Below the pieces are notes generated by a model. It had not been told where the DNA came from. It worked only from the letters and a program-made list of their open reading frames with translations, and searched no databases. From Sthenelais limicola (Eukaryota > Annelida > Polychaeta > Phyllodocida > Sigalionidae): a DNA stretch of 64,000 nucleotides. A program made the translations under genes and the position numbers. Positions 29,201 through 41,582 of the stretch are shown here, one piece after another (within the stretch, counting starts at the first letter, position 1; the number at the start of each line of letters is the position of its first letter). The stretch spans positions 55,634,986 to 55,698,985 of the forward strand of contig OW804097.1 of the NCBI GenBank assembly GCA_942159475.1, given 5' to 3'.

Positions 29201-30300
29201 CCTTAGGTCTGTAGAAAATTAAAAAAACATTCCAATGAGCAAAAAGTGAATATAAGCAAAGAGTGAAAGAATGTAAGTATGGGTGATAAATCAGAGGGGA
29301 TTGAGGAACAAAGGTAGACTGTGGTGGACCGCGACATGAAACAAGGAGAAACAGATTTGAGACGAAGAGATGAACATCAACAATTGATATGGATCTGTGT
29401 ATATATGTGTATCCTAGGGGTATACAAGATAGAGAATAGTGATAATATAAATCTATTAGTACCACGCATTCAACTAACTAGTACGAGAGGTGAGGAGATG
29501 TTACCTATATAGGGACGAAAACGAATGACAAAAAAATCCGGTTTAGAAAGAGCTGAACTGGATAATTGTGTTAAAAATAAGGTTTAATTTTGTACAGCTT
29601 TACGCATTCAATGATGAAGCTTTCACGTACGCGTATTATGGTGCCATTTGCTACAGCAAATTTATTTCAAACAAGTACAGAGGGACATTCAGTGTAAATT
29701 GCAATTATTAGTTGCAAAACACTTAAAACGAAGGATGAAATATAGAAGACTCTTAACATGAAATACGTTTTAATGAAAAATCGAAGTTTTTATGACGAAG
29801 AATGAATTCCGGTATGTATCGATGTATTAATCAGTGAAAACCCAAATACTCACGTCAACAGATAAAAACATTTAGTCTTTTGTTTTCTATATTGGATAAA
29901 ACCTTCACCTGTTCTTAAATCTATGGAAGCCTGAATAAAATACACTCTATCGAAATGTATATATAATGAAGAATGAATCAGAATATGCTGCTTTGTAAAT
30001 AAAATATATAAAAAAGGATAAGTTTAAAGATATGAAAAAATAATCCCGATCACAATACTTTGTTTATGCTTATCTGAACATGTAATGTTTTGTCAACATA
30101 ATATCTGACTCTGATGTAACATAGTAATGAAAAGTAATTATTTTGTATCAAGATATAATTATGCAATCACTATATGAACTATTTTTCCGATGTCTCTAGA
30201 TTATTGATAATGTTGGATCATGATGATTTGGTTGCCCAGGAATGTGTATTTTGTAACTTGTTTGTATCGTAAAAAATAAAACCACAAGGCTGAATACAAA
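26256..30300. other. Intergenic, no gene seen
   Basis: AT-rich DNA. It contains the tandem duplication at 26551-26653, purine-rich stretches at 26.88-27.08 kb and a short perfect palindrome (TCCCAATGATCATTGGGA) near 29003. Open frames here are short, lack splice-consistent partners and show no family motif. Confidence 0.5.
26551..26653 (+). repeat. Local tandem duplication
   Basis: A unit of about 40 bases (GTGATAATTAAGTA then ATGTATACCTTGGGTCGGC) occurs at 26551-26588 and 26613-26653, separated by a diverged half copy. Confidence 0.75.
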
Positions 30301-30348
30301 TATCTCAATAACATTGCAGCAAGCAAGCCAAGTCCCACCAGTTTGCAT

Positions 30349-30383
30349 AAAAGACCCTATATCCGTAGGGATATAGGGTCTTT
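30349..30383. repeat. Perfect 16-bp hairpin
   Basis: AAAAGACCCTATATCC at 30349-30364 pairs with GGGATATAGGGTCTTT at 30368-30383 around a GTA loop; 15 of the 16 pairs are certain from the core GACCCTATATCC. Confidence 0.8.
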
Positions 30384-31014
30384 GCTTCGCACCCACTATT
30401 TTTTCCCTCCAAACCAAGCTAAACCACGCATAGACACACAAACACAGAAAATCACGCGATCATCTCCCATAAGCCCCCTCACTCCCCCAGCTTCTCGCCT
30501 CTACCGCAAGGGGCAGGCCATGCACTCGCACAAATAAATACCTGTTCGCCCGTCCCTGCTTCAGCCCCACCGACTGCTGCCAGTACGTAGAACCTGGGGA
30601 GTGATTGTTAGTTCTGTGAATTAAATATGATAACAGTTTGACCCCCCCTGTGTGCTGGGGGTCAGGGGTCACATTTGGGGGTCTCGGATGTCAGGGGTGA
30701 CGGGGGTCAGTGCCATGGTAGAGTACCTGGGACGGGGGGCGCGCGATCTGGGGAAGGATCAACAGGGGTCACTTGGTGGACGGTTAGAGGAAAGGCAACC
30801 ATTTTCCATAGACAAATTTATGGATAGAGTGAGAAAAGTCGTCTGAGCAAAAATATTCTAACTCTGAAAAGCATTTGCTGCGTCCCCTCGATTATATATA
30901 CCTGCCAGAATAAATAAATGATTTAACAATAAAATATAAGAATGACACCATCGAAAAACTTCCGGTTTTGCACATTTTTTAATATGACCCCCATTTAACT
31001 GTTCTCGTAACATG

Positions 31015-31075
31015 CTTCACTTTTCGCTGATGAAGGGCACCCTATAGCCCGAAACGTTGGGCTAAAGTAAAAAAA
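31015..31075 (+). ncRNA. Hammerhead-like motif, Penelope-like element remnant
   Basis: CTGATGA at 31027-31033 is followed by a GGGC...GCCC stem and then GAAAC at 31051-31055. This is the conserved core order of a hammerhead ribozyme (CUGAUGA, helix II, GAAA). ACTTT upstream can pair with AAAGT downstream as helix I. The usual GUH cleavage triplet is not clear, so activity is doubtful. Hammerheads of this type are known in Penelope-like elements of animals. Confidence 0.4.
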
Positions 31076-31379
31076 TACACTACCGATTTTTCGAAGTTGT
31101 CTGTCGAAATTTGCAGTGATATCTCTACTTTTTCAACTAAAATATAAGAAAAATGGTGGATCTCAATAACTGTTTTTAGCTATTTTTAAGGCCCCTCTAT
31201 AACACCTACTATGATGAGAAAATGGAACTTTTAGAGAAAGAATTTACAATACAGGCAATAAAGCTAAATTGTAGTCTATATTATAACAATAGGAATTTCC
31301 TACGTAAGCAAAAAAGGGATTCTCAGCCTAAAGTCCATCAATGATCACGTACTGACATCCATACGTGTATTCACCGTAT

Positions 31380-31539
31380 TCTGAGCCTCTCATATCAGAT
31401 AAGAATGGTATGGCAGTTATTGGACGCCTATTACGTTAATGGCTTTCCTGGCCTAATGGGATTTTAATGGGATTTTCAGGTTTGGAGCGAGAGGCTTATC
31501 CTCAGTTTGGAGGGGCGGTCACAACTCTGGGCCTAGATT
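31380..31539 (+). mobile_element. MITE family M1, copy 1
   Basis: A member of a family whose consensus runs CTAGGCTCAGAGCCTCTCA, TTGGACGCCTACTGCGCTAA, TGGCTTTCCTGGCC, TTTTGCGGTTTGGAGCGAG, CCCTCAGTTTGGAGG, CTCAACTCTGAGCCTAGACTG. The first and last segments are inverted repeats of each other. About 160 bases, no coding capacity. Confidence 0.75.
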
Positions 31540-32429
31540 AATTCGTGGCATCCCATTCACACTCAGGTATTTTAAATCGCAAGTAATAATACATTAAACA
31601 GACCAGGCGTTTCTAACCAGAGAGGAATTTAAAGATCAACAAACAGATTTTACTTTCTTGCCTTTTTTGCCCCTACATAGCTAGGAAGGCTTAAGAAGGG
31701 TCCCCAATTACCGGTATGTTCCGAACCACCACTCTCATGGCACCTGCATTAAATTAGTAGCCATGCAGGTAGGAATTAAATGATAACTATTTTAATTTCT
31801 TGGCCTCCTCATTGCCCCAACAACTCCCAATCCCTGCCCTTCCCATGGCCCCTCTTAGTACATTTCCCATCCCCGAGAGGTCACGTGGTCGATCAATAAG
31901 CCCCCTGCCGATCCCTACAACAACTCTTCCAGGGGGCACTGTAGTGTATCTAATTAAATATGTAAATCTAAAGTGGCCTATGCCAGTGGCAGGTCGAACC
32001 AGTTGCGGAACACTTATTAAGGGAGAAACACCCTAGGCGAGAGGGTTAAATTTCTAATTATGCCTGCCTCATATTCATCTAAACCCTGTGAAGACTGAGG
32101 TGTTAACCCTATACGAGAAGTGCGTACACCTGTTGTGTGCATTTAATGCCATCACCTTAAATGTATAGTATTTCCCTATTGTGTGTCTCATGTTTCAATA
32201 CCATTTTGTAACAAGATTTTAAATGGTTTGCCTTCACCATTGTACGCTCAAAATAGCATTGTTTTGCGCTCTCTGATGATAGAACTAGAAACAATAGTAA
32301 TGTTTTGAGATACCTTATCTTCCCTAACATTTAGCAAAAAAATATAAAGTCCTACAGAGGAAAATAACATCAAATCCGGATTAAGAGCCAAATGATGATT
32401 GTTAAGGTTACTGTACATGTATTTACAAT

Positions 32430-32470
32430 AGGACTAACGTTTCGGTGTCATTATAACCTTCATCAGGGTG
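32430..32470 (-). ncRNA. Hammerhead-like motif, minus strand
   Basis: On the minus strand CTGATGA (32466 down to 32460) is followed by a GGT...ACC helix II, GAAAC (32443-32439), a GTTA loop and GTC (32434-32432). That gives a minimal helix III and a proper GUC cleavage triplet. Flanking sequences do not form an obvious helix I, so it may be decayed. It is oriented opposite to the motif at 31.0 kb. Confidence 0.4.
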
Positions 32471-33659
32471 GAAAAAAACATATTTCAAATCATTTGTGTA
32501 GAATTCTGAAATTAGAGATTCGATAGGAAAATCCCAACAAAATAATCTGCCTTTTGGCCAAGCTCTAGTATGATCACAAATGTGCAAAGTATTGCTAGTT
32601 GTGAAGTAAATGCATCATGAGACATGGAGAGCGTTTAAAGACAGTTTCATTAGAAAATATTTTTCTAAAATCTCAAATAATTAACATGAACTCGTCAGTT
32701 CCTCAACAGTCGCCAATATTTAAAATTTGACGGTTTGACATGCCCTGAAGTTTGTTCCCCCTTAAACCCCTGGAAACCTTATACCAACTGATTCAATACT
32801 ACGTATCCCAGACCCCTTAACTCTATTGTTCTGAGGGTCAATGCGCAAAGGGTTGACCAGGATTCTAAGTTTAGATACCTTGTGGTCACTTAGATCAGGT
32901 AGCCTGTGTATGGGGCTTGTGATTTGCTACCAACGGTTCCAGGAGCCAAATAGCACTCACTTCAATACGTTATGGTTGAATGGCTTCCATATCAATACAT
33001 GTCTCCCAATAAAGGTATAATCAGGGAGGAGCATATGCACAATGGGAAGGGGTATACCGATTGTACCCTCTGATTCGCAATATTCGGATATTCGCCTGGC
33101 ATAACAACAGATGGTAGTATACTACTCGTATGGAGAATTTAGTAAGACCAACAATGAATTTTGCACACACACACAAAAGTTGTAATGTCATATAGAGTGG
33201 ATTACTCCAGAAATGCATTTTCAAGCAGTGAATATTGTAAATAGATTATTATAACATTGAACATATATCCTTTTGTTTGGTCATGTTCTGCCCAGTCGTT
33301 CCCACATTGTTTGACCTAGAGAGGCAAACCTTACAGTATTTGCTGAATGGACTGATGCCATTCCCTCTAATCTAACCACCGAAATAGCATATAACCACCC
33401 GAATAAAGGTATAATTAATGTCATTAAAGACATACCTCAGTCTGGGGGTCTAAATGTACCCAGGTCTGGTGATGAGGACCCCTAGTGCTAAAAAAGTGTC
33501 GCTCTAGCTAATAGTTCTCATTTCGTCCAGGAGAGGGCAGACAGAGTGACAGGTTGGGACTAGTGCACAAGGCCCCCTAGTGGGCAAGGTATTTGCCTGC
33601 CCCCTCTGCATTTATCTAACAAGGAGAGGGTATATTTCTGGCAAAGCTTGGTAAATTTC

Positions 33660-33722
33660 GATTCGATTTAATTCGTTTCTGTGCAGCTCAAATAACACTG
33701 GCAATGCGAATTAAATCGAATC
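33660..33722. repeat. Perfect 16-bp inverted repeat
   Basis: GATTCGATTTAATTCG at 33660-33675 and its exact complement CGAATTAAATCGAATC at 33707-33722, loop of 31 bases. Confidence 0.8.
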
Positions 33723-35646
33723 TACTTCTAGAAATCGCTTTGGATTCTGCTTGGAAGCGCTTTGAGATCATGTAGTGTAGAAACCGCTTTGAATCGCTTC
33801 GAGTTACTTTCTGGGCTTCTGAAAGGCAGTGCTATTCTTAATATGTCGTTTAAGAGGGATTTCTCCAAGTGGGAGGAACTTTATGATGAGGTATAGTTGG
33901 AGAATCGAGCTGATTTTTCATTGATTCTGTAGCAGGTCAGGCCCTTCGAGCATGACGATATAAAGACAGTAAATATCTCCATACTATGTCCTTAATGAAG
34001 ACGGCCCTTTAGCAGGGTCTTGGAGTGTCACTGTTGGATTCATGTCCAGTAACTTACACTTGTTAAAATTGTTTCTTGTCTACTCATATGGAATATAACC
34101 ATTGTCAACTGTTTATGGTTGAATAAATGCCTAGTACGTTGGAAAAAGTTAAATTCCGCGCTGTCTTTTAGCATTATTAACTGTGTCTTGATCACCTCTA
34201 GAATTGAATTATAGCCACTATTTAATGTTACTAGAATATTTTGTGATTTCAAATTCCAATCTTACATATTTTGGGGGGCATGGCCCACATATACCTATGC
34301 CTTTCCAGGCGACTCAGAGAAGGCAACAAAGGGGTTAATAATAAAAGATGGATCAAAGAGAATGCCATCTTGCATACGACCCGAAGGCACCCTTATCTGA
34401 CAGTATGCATCCAACTAGAAAATAACCAAGACATCTCCCAGAACCCATACTTCCTGTGCCCAATTCCCACCATTGTGGGAATATACCTGTTGTAATGCAC
34501 CACTGGATATTGTCAAACATATTATTCGGATTCCCCTAGCATACAGAAGGACGATAGGACGATAGGATAAGATAAACAGGCAATCAGGCATGAAACAAAC
34601 CCAGTATATAAATTAAAGTTAATGATTAACACATAATACTGTATTATTATACATTGATGATAGTTAGGATTAAATACCAGTATGCGTCCAAAGATAATTA
34701 ATATTCGACCTATTCCTCATGGGAATCCAATCCCTGAAGTGAAATTAAAATGATACGTCTGTAGAGCCCATTGATATATATGGCCCCTGGAGTCTGGATA
34801 AGATTTGGTACTCTCGACATACAGGCAATGAAATAAACATGATTCATGTTAGTGCTATTTTATTTTTTGCCTAGCTTGTTATTGTATATAAAACTTCTAA
34901 TCTTTGCCTTTTGCACCGAAACAGGGTACAATCATGAACGCTCAGAATCGCATGAAGTACTTAATTTAAATAATCAAAACACTATTCGTGTATAGTGTCA
35001 TATCCAGCCTTGTATCATACCTATGGAAATTAAAGTCTCTTGAGTATCTATCTAGTATTCTGCTTAATATACCGAGCCCTGTTTAGGCTATCCAGGAAAT
35101 AATTTAAGTCAAGTCCAGGGCTTGTATATAAGTATATTCGTTCAGAATAACAGCAAGCAAAGACTGATGAGGGCCGGTTCCCTGGCTCTTTTATGGTCAG
35201 CGGAACCCTATCCCATCATGCAGTATCAAAATTACCAGAATGCAATACAAGATATTACAGGAACTACTTAAGACAAAGGAAAGGGAAAGAGTTCATTCTG
35301 GTACTTTCCCATATATGGAAGCAAACCCACTGGTCGGCCCCACATAAGTAATTAACAAAGACAAAAGAAAACACGGCGGGAAACAGCTTGGGGGAACCAG
35401 GCCTCCAGGAAACGGTTACAGACTGAAACAACAATCTGCTCAGTCCCCTGCCTGTCCCCTAACGTCTGGAAACGGATTAACTGAAACCCACACTCTTACA
35501 AATAAATCTTACTTAGAGAAATGATCCAAACCCTTATAAAGTAACCCAAGCGTTTATAATATTGAGCGGAATATAAACCTTATTTTAACACCTATCAATA
35601 ATAATGTAAAGGTATGTACACATCCTTATTAACGAATGATGGAGAA

Positions 35647-35836
35647 CAGTCTGAGATACTCCCTCCAAACTGAGGGAAAGCCTCTCGCTTCAAATCGCAA
35701 AATGTCACAATAAATCCCTTGCATTTATAATCCTATTACGACGCCTGCTCCAGGGCCAGTGAAGTCTTAGCGCAGCAGACGTCCAATGACTGACACGCCA
35801 TTCCTATCTGATTTGAGAGGCTCTGAGCCTAGACTG
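35647..35836 (-). mobile_element. MITE family M1, copy 2
   Basis: Reverse-oriented member. It shows CTCCCTCCAAACTGAGGGAA, CTCTCGCTTCAAATCGCAAAA, CAGGGCCAG and the end GGCTCTGAGCCTAGACTG, with both family termini present. Confidence 0.8.
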
Positions 35837-36562
35837 GAAAATGTTAGAGTCGAAAAATACCCTAAAACATGTACCTACTGTACTTAGATGTTTGTTTATT
35901 TTGAAACTTGAATTGGCGTAACATTTGTGGTTGACGAGTTAACGTTAACTGTTAAAGGTTAGCAAGGGGTGGGATGGAGCTGTGCCAGAGCGTAAATGGT
36001 TTCCTAACTTCTCTTTATTGTTTTCCAAATATGAGTTCAATGCGGGGGGAATATCCGACCATGCATGAGTGAACTGATGTCTTTTATTTCATTTTGAACA
36101 CTTTCGAGTAAAGTGCTTTTTGAGAAGGTCCTTTAAGAGAGAGAGGGAGACAAAATATAAAACATAAATAAAGAGAGTAATGATAAACACTTGTTTTACA
36201 AAAAACACACACAGTTCTGGCTCCATCCGGGCGAAGGGTTCCTTGACTCTAATCCCTAACATAAATATAGTACCCATCTGCAAGTGGCGTCAGTATCAAT
36301 CAGCAGGTGGTCCACTCATCTTTAAACTTTTTTCAAATTGTGAAATATACTAACTAAATATTTTTTGGAAGTATTCTCCTAGCCATAAGAACTATTCTCA
36401 TCTTTATTTCATCAATGTGTGACGACTATGAGGAAAGATATTAAAGCTTTGTATTTGTGATGTGACTGTGAGTGGGTGGATTCTTATACAAGGGAGAGAG
36501 AGGCTCAATGATGAAACACATGGTTTTGGTTAGGTGTGACAGTGCACTTGGCCGTGGTGCTG

Positions 36563-36640
36563 TAATGCCCGTTATACATAATACCATTCGCCGATGGTAT
36601 TACATAAACGGCTCTACAGGGCCAGAAAATCCCGGTTCTG
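36563..36640. repeat. Foldback
   Basis: CCGTTATACATAATACCAT pairs with ATGGTATTACATAAACGG around TCGCCG, and a second short hairpin (GCCAGAA/TTCTGGC) follows. The 81-codon open frame across it is therefore not taken as a gene. Confidence 0.5.
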
Positions 36641-37356
36641 GCCTATACTGCACACACGTCAACGGACCAAACAGATCACCTGTTAGGAAAGGCAACATTC
36701 GTTTTGAATGTAGTTGAGTTGAGCCGGCCAATTTATGATGGATGATGCTGTAAGTGTGTAAGATAAACAATTCCCATGGAAACAAAAACAACTAAATTTA
36801 TTTTTCTGAAGTATTTTTCAAAGTAATTTTCAACCTGTTATATATGCTCGTTAACCGCCAATTCGGTGTATTGCTGTATCGCTGTATACGCACAATTATT
36901 TATTTCGTGGACTTCAGAGATGTTTTCATATTTGTAGCATTATTTATTTAGACGAAAATGCGTGGGTAGAAAGTCATCGGGAGGAAAAATCTATCACGTG
37001 TGTTGAAAACAAAACATGAACATGTTTTTAAAAAACACCCAACCTGTCAACCAAAACCATTTAGAAAGCAGATCTTGTTTTCAAATAGTGTAAAGTCACT
37101 TTCTTGGGAAATGAGTCAAAGCAGTTAAAGGTGCTCAAAGGCCCAGCACTGTATTAACACTTCAGCACCTGTTTTAAAACTAGCCATCGCAACACCTAGG
37201 TTCCAAACACAGAATACATTTTTCGGATAATAGAACTTCTTTTTTTTGTTTTCATCAATTCAATTAAATATAAAAAGAATTTAAAATGGTGGCATTTTAA
37301 CTTGGGTATTATTAATTACTCTCAGACTCGGGTGACACCTATAGGCTCATAGTTGA

Positions 37357-37435
37357 GTCTCTCTCTCTCAGACTCTCTCTCTCTACCCCCCCCCCCCCCC
37401 CCCACCCACCCACCCCCGCACACACACACACACAA
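37357..37435 (+). repeat. Compound microsatellite
   Basis: A (CT)n tract, a run of cytosines, CCCA units and a (CA)n tract in succession. Confidence 0.9.
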
Positions 37436-38931
37436 CACGCACCAAGAATGGACACACAACTTTAATATGTCGAGTAGGCCTACCATACCATTGTTTTTAC
37501 TATTATTGTCTTTGATGATGAATCAATGGGCATATCAAAGGAACGAGGGCAGAGTTAATTCCTAGAAATTGACCAAGCCAATCATCGCATTGATTGATGG
37601 TCACTTCAAAATTTCATCAAATTGCCCTTTAATAGAGGGTTAGGCCCTTTTGTGGGGTCAGATGGGGGTAAAGAGGTCCTACCAGGGTGTTATAATAGAA
37701 GGGCAATGAGGCAGAGAAGGCAAAGATGAGGCAGGGAGGGTGACCCACTCACGCTATACCATTAGCCCAGAGAAAGGTCATAAGGCTCTTCTAACATACG
37801 CCCCTCCCTCTATCATCATACGACCAAGTATATTATAGCGTCCTTTCTTTCCCATAGCAACCGAAGAAATAGAATTGCGCTGTCACGCATATATATATGA
37901 GTAAATAAAAGTATAAGACATACGCAAGTCTAGCACCCGTTGAGTGTGCCGTCTTCAGAGGGGCACAAGCCGGGCCCACGCAGCAAGCGAGCCGGGGTCA
38001 CCACCCTCCTGTCACCCCGGCTCTGGGACCAGCCAAGCGCAGCGATTCTACGAGGACAGGGGGATAAGAGGGACGGGAGGCTGTGAACAGGGGGATAAAA
38101 GATCACTGTTCCACCATACAACAACCTTTCCTAAGTAAAGGTCTTGGCAGCAGATTTGCAGGTGGTGCGGAAGCAACAGTGGACTAGAGGGCATCCTTTT
38201 CTGTTGCCTAAAATAAACAATACAGATAAAGAATCTTCTACCAGGAAGTCAGAAAAGTATTTCACTTTGATCTTGATAGTCTGAATTTCCCTTTCCTTTC
38301 TTCCCCCAAATGTTCCTTTAGCGTGAATAACAATCTCCCTAATTATATATTACAATTGTATATATATGTAGTATACACATGTATAATGTATGCTTCTATA
38401 TTGGATCGCTGTAGGGACCTGAAGTTGTCCCACCAACATTCAGTGATGGTGAATGGAAAACTCCCATTGTAACATCCTTTTGCACATTCAGTCGTCGCAT
38501 TAGTAGATTAGGGGTATATAGTAAAGTTGGTTCACTTTAAGAAATAACTTAGATATTAGCAGTGGCAAAAACAATTGACCTATTTCAAAAGTTTAATTAT
38601 TGAGAATTTACTTAGAAGAATAATGATGTCGTGCTATGCATGCATGTGAGAGGACTGCTAGATTCGTAGCATGTTGTTTTGTTTGTAGAGGTTTGAAATA
38701 TAAGGGTGTGGTCCATATTGGAATTCTAACTTATATTTTTCCAGGATAAACAAATATAGCAGGAATTTCCAGGGGGACTGGGATAATCAGGTTGGTATAA
38801 CTATGAACGTGATATCAAAGATCCTATTGGATCGTTGGTGATATATCTAACTAAATATTTAATAACGCTTTTGATAATACTTTATGAAAAGTTTATGAAT
38901 AGTGATATTAATATTGATATTTCCGTCTCAT

Positions 38932-39116
38932 TCTAGGCTCCCAGCCTCTCAGATCAGAAAAGAATGGTATGCCAGTAATTAGACGCCTACTGCGCTAATC
39001 AACTTTCCGGGCCCAGAATTAGGCGTCCTATTGAGAGTATAATGGCAATTTGCGGTTTGGAGTGAGACGCTTTCCCTCAGTTTGGAGCGACTATCTCAAC
39101 TTTAAGCCTAGATTGG
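38932..39116 (+). mobile_element. MITE family M1, copy 3
   Basis: Contains CTCTCAGATCAG, GACGCCTACTGCGCTAAT, TTGCGGTTTGGAGTGAGACG, TTTCCCTCAGTTTGGAG and AAGCCTAGATTGG. Confidence 0.8.
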
Positions 39117-40130
39117 ACTGTCACCCGAGTCTGAGAGTAATAAATCTTGCCCACGTTAAAATTCAGCTTAAATTCATGGTATATCTAATTGAAATAATAA
39201 ATCAATTCAAAGTTACCCCCACCCCCTACCTAGTGTTCAGCTATATAAATCGGAAAACACCAATTTGTTTTGCCTTAGCTAGAATTTAAAAAAAATTAGA
39301 GGTCTTTTTCATCATCATTGAGAACAGTTAGTGATCTGTTTCTGTATCTAAAAAAAGTTCATGTTTTATTAGGCTTATAGTGACCATAAAAAAGTATGTG
39401 ATACATCAGTAAAATTAAAATGTTCCCTGTGTACACAGAGATGTCTTTAAAGTTTGGTCTCACATAATATATGTACGTACATATTCGCCTTAAATTATTT
39501 TCTTTATGTATTGCATGTGGTCATGTGCCAACATTGGAAGTAGAGATTAGCATCGGTATTTGTGTATGTATATCCCAAGATGATTTATCAGATGATTATT
39601 ATGGGTCCAGTTGCGAAGAAAGTTCAATCTGCAGGTGTATTATGTAATCAATTCTCTGAATACAACGTGTCATATGTTTAAAAAAATGATGACCAATAAC
39701 TGATCCTTTTTACCACGGACTACATAATGATCATAAGGAACTGGAAGGTATATGACATTTTCCCTATACAAAATTAGAAATCAGTAATGCATATGTATTA
39801 TTAAAAGTTTCTTATCAAGATTTGTGTTTGGACAAGGCATACGCTGCGGCTGTATAAATGTCAAACATTCTGATTACAAAATCATCGGGGGATACCCATT
39901 ATCAGTTGAACGATAACCTCTACCTAATGACACCCCACTAAATTAAACTTATGTCACTAATAAGAGAATATATCTGCTGTCAGATTACATAACATGTGCA
40001 TATCTTTACAGTCACTATCAGCAGACGTCATTTATCACTCTGAGATAATTTTTTCCCGCCACTCTGTTCCCATACATGACCCTGGGAGATTTCTCCTTCT
40101 CCCCTTCCTTCTTTATGTCCCCACTAGAGG

Positions 40131-41195
40131 GGTGTGTGTGTTAAGGGGGTGATAAAAATAGTTGGGAGGGGGTTGAGGTGAGGGGGTAGATGATGTAGGC
40201 AAGGGCGCCTGTGCTGCGTTCGTGAACGCTGCAAGGGAACGTCGTCGCCCGACCACGCTCTCTCACCCTTCCTCCCAACTCAGTCAACCACCAAGTTTGA
40301 AGCAGATCGGGGGTGGAGAGACCACCTTGCTCTCTGGGCGCATACATAGCTATATACATACATGTACATTCACCCAGGAAAACATCAGTGGAACCAGTCA
40401 ATACACCAACTCCCGAGGATCAACCAACCTTAAATTCAGGATTACAGACCGCGCACGAAGGGTATCTTTGTAAGGATTGACGCGATCGGGCTGATGTGGC
40501 GAAGAGAAGTGTTTTGGAGTTGGTGAATGGGAGTTGATATCATAGTTCTACAGCAGTGAAAGTCTACCAAGCGTGGACCCAGTGAGTGAATGACTGGGAC
40601 TGGGAGAACGGACAGCAGTTGTCTGGAGTTAGGAGAGTCAGTCAGAGACTGTTGAGGGAGAGGGGAGTGACTGAGGATAGACGGAGTCATGATTCGACAC
40701 AATCTTATTCTTGTTGGAATAATCTGTTAAAGCAAGGCCACTTAATCTTGCGCATGTATCAAGGATACCACCCGGGAATACCACTGATTTGTGTTATCAT
40801 TGCTAAAACTGAAAGAAATTCTCATTCTGTTTATTAACAGGTTCTACCCATTGGATTTATCACTCGCTGAGACCTGTGAGTCCGTTGGAGAGTCAACGAT
40901 TTGATATCATTTACCAAGTGATTGTAGAGTGATGTTCATCGACTTAACCTTGGCCTTGGGTCTTGTAATTCATATTACTATAAACTACTAGACCGACTTG
41001 GAGCCATACCAAGGAGAGAGTTTGCTTCGGTAACTGAAGAAAAATACTTATAGTGGGATGTGTTGATATCACCTCCCCCCCCCCCTGAATAACTCAACCT
41101 TGGATTTCTATCACTAAACTTAAGAGTAGGCCAGTTTTCTGGAGGAAAGAAACACTGTGTGATTTGATGCCATGATTTAGACGTGCCTGGTAAGT
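40131..41195 (+). promoter_or_regulatory. GC-richer region, possible promoter or 5' non-coding exon
   Basis: Base composition rises between about 40.1 and 40.9 kb. An acceptor-like TTTATTAACAG is at 40841 and a strong donor-like CCTGGTAAGTG near 41190, which would bound a non-coding exon. It could belong to the gene whose signal-peptide exon is at 53.7 kb, which also needs an upstream exon. This is a guess from composition and splice consensus. Confidence 0.15.
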
Positions 41196-41532
41196 GAATT
41201 TTACCTTTCCATTGTCTCTAATTCTGGAATGTCTGAAACAATAATGATAATCTGGCATAAGATATTGTTGTTTATACATCATGTAAAGCTTCCTAACAAA
41301 TCTATAGCTAGCTCTACATACAATTGTACATGTCTCTGGTAACAGCCTAAACAGGTAAGAAAATGCAGGATAAAAAAGTTTGTTTTTCTAGCTATTTCTC
41401 CCCGCGATATACCTTTGTGACCAATGCTATGTAATGGTGTAAGTTCTGAGTTGGGCCTCCGAAACAGCACATACTCCTCCCTGGCCTTGCACTTGAAGTG
41501 ATTCAATTTGTAGTATTACTAGTACCTACTCT

Positions 41533-41582
41533 AAGCTTAGAGCAACGAGACTAGTGTTAAATATAATCTCGTTGCTTAGAGC
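41533..41582. repeat. Small hairpin
   Basis: AGCTTAGAGCAACGAGA and TCTCGTTGCTTAGAGCT are nearly complementary arms around an AT-rich loop. Confidence 0.6.

Larger units (their letters stand above)
30384..40130. other. Gene-poor interval
   Basis: Apart from the MITE copies, hammerhead-like motifs and hairpins listed separately, this AT-rich stretch shows no exon with coding motif and consistent phase. Proline-rich or short frames in it come from simple sequence or MITE copies. Confidence 0.5.
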
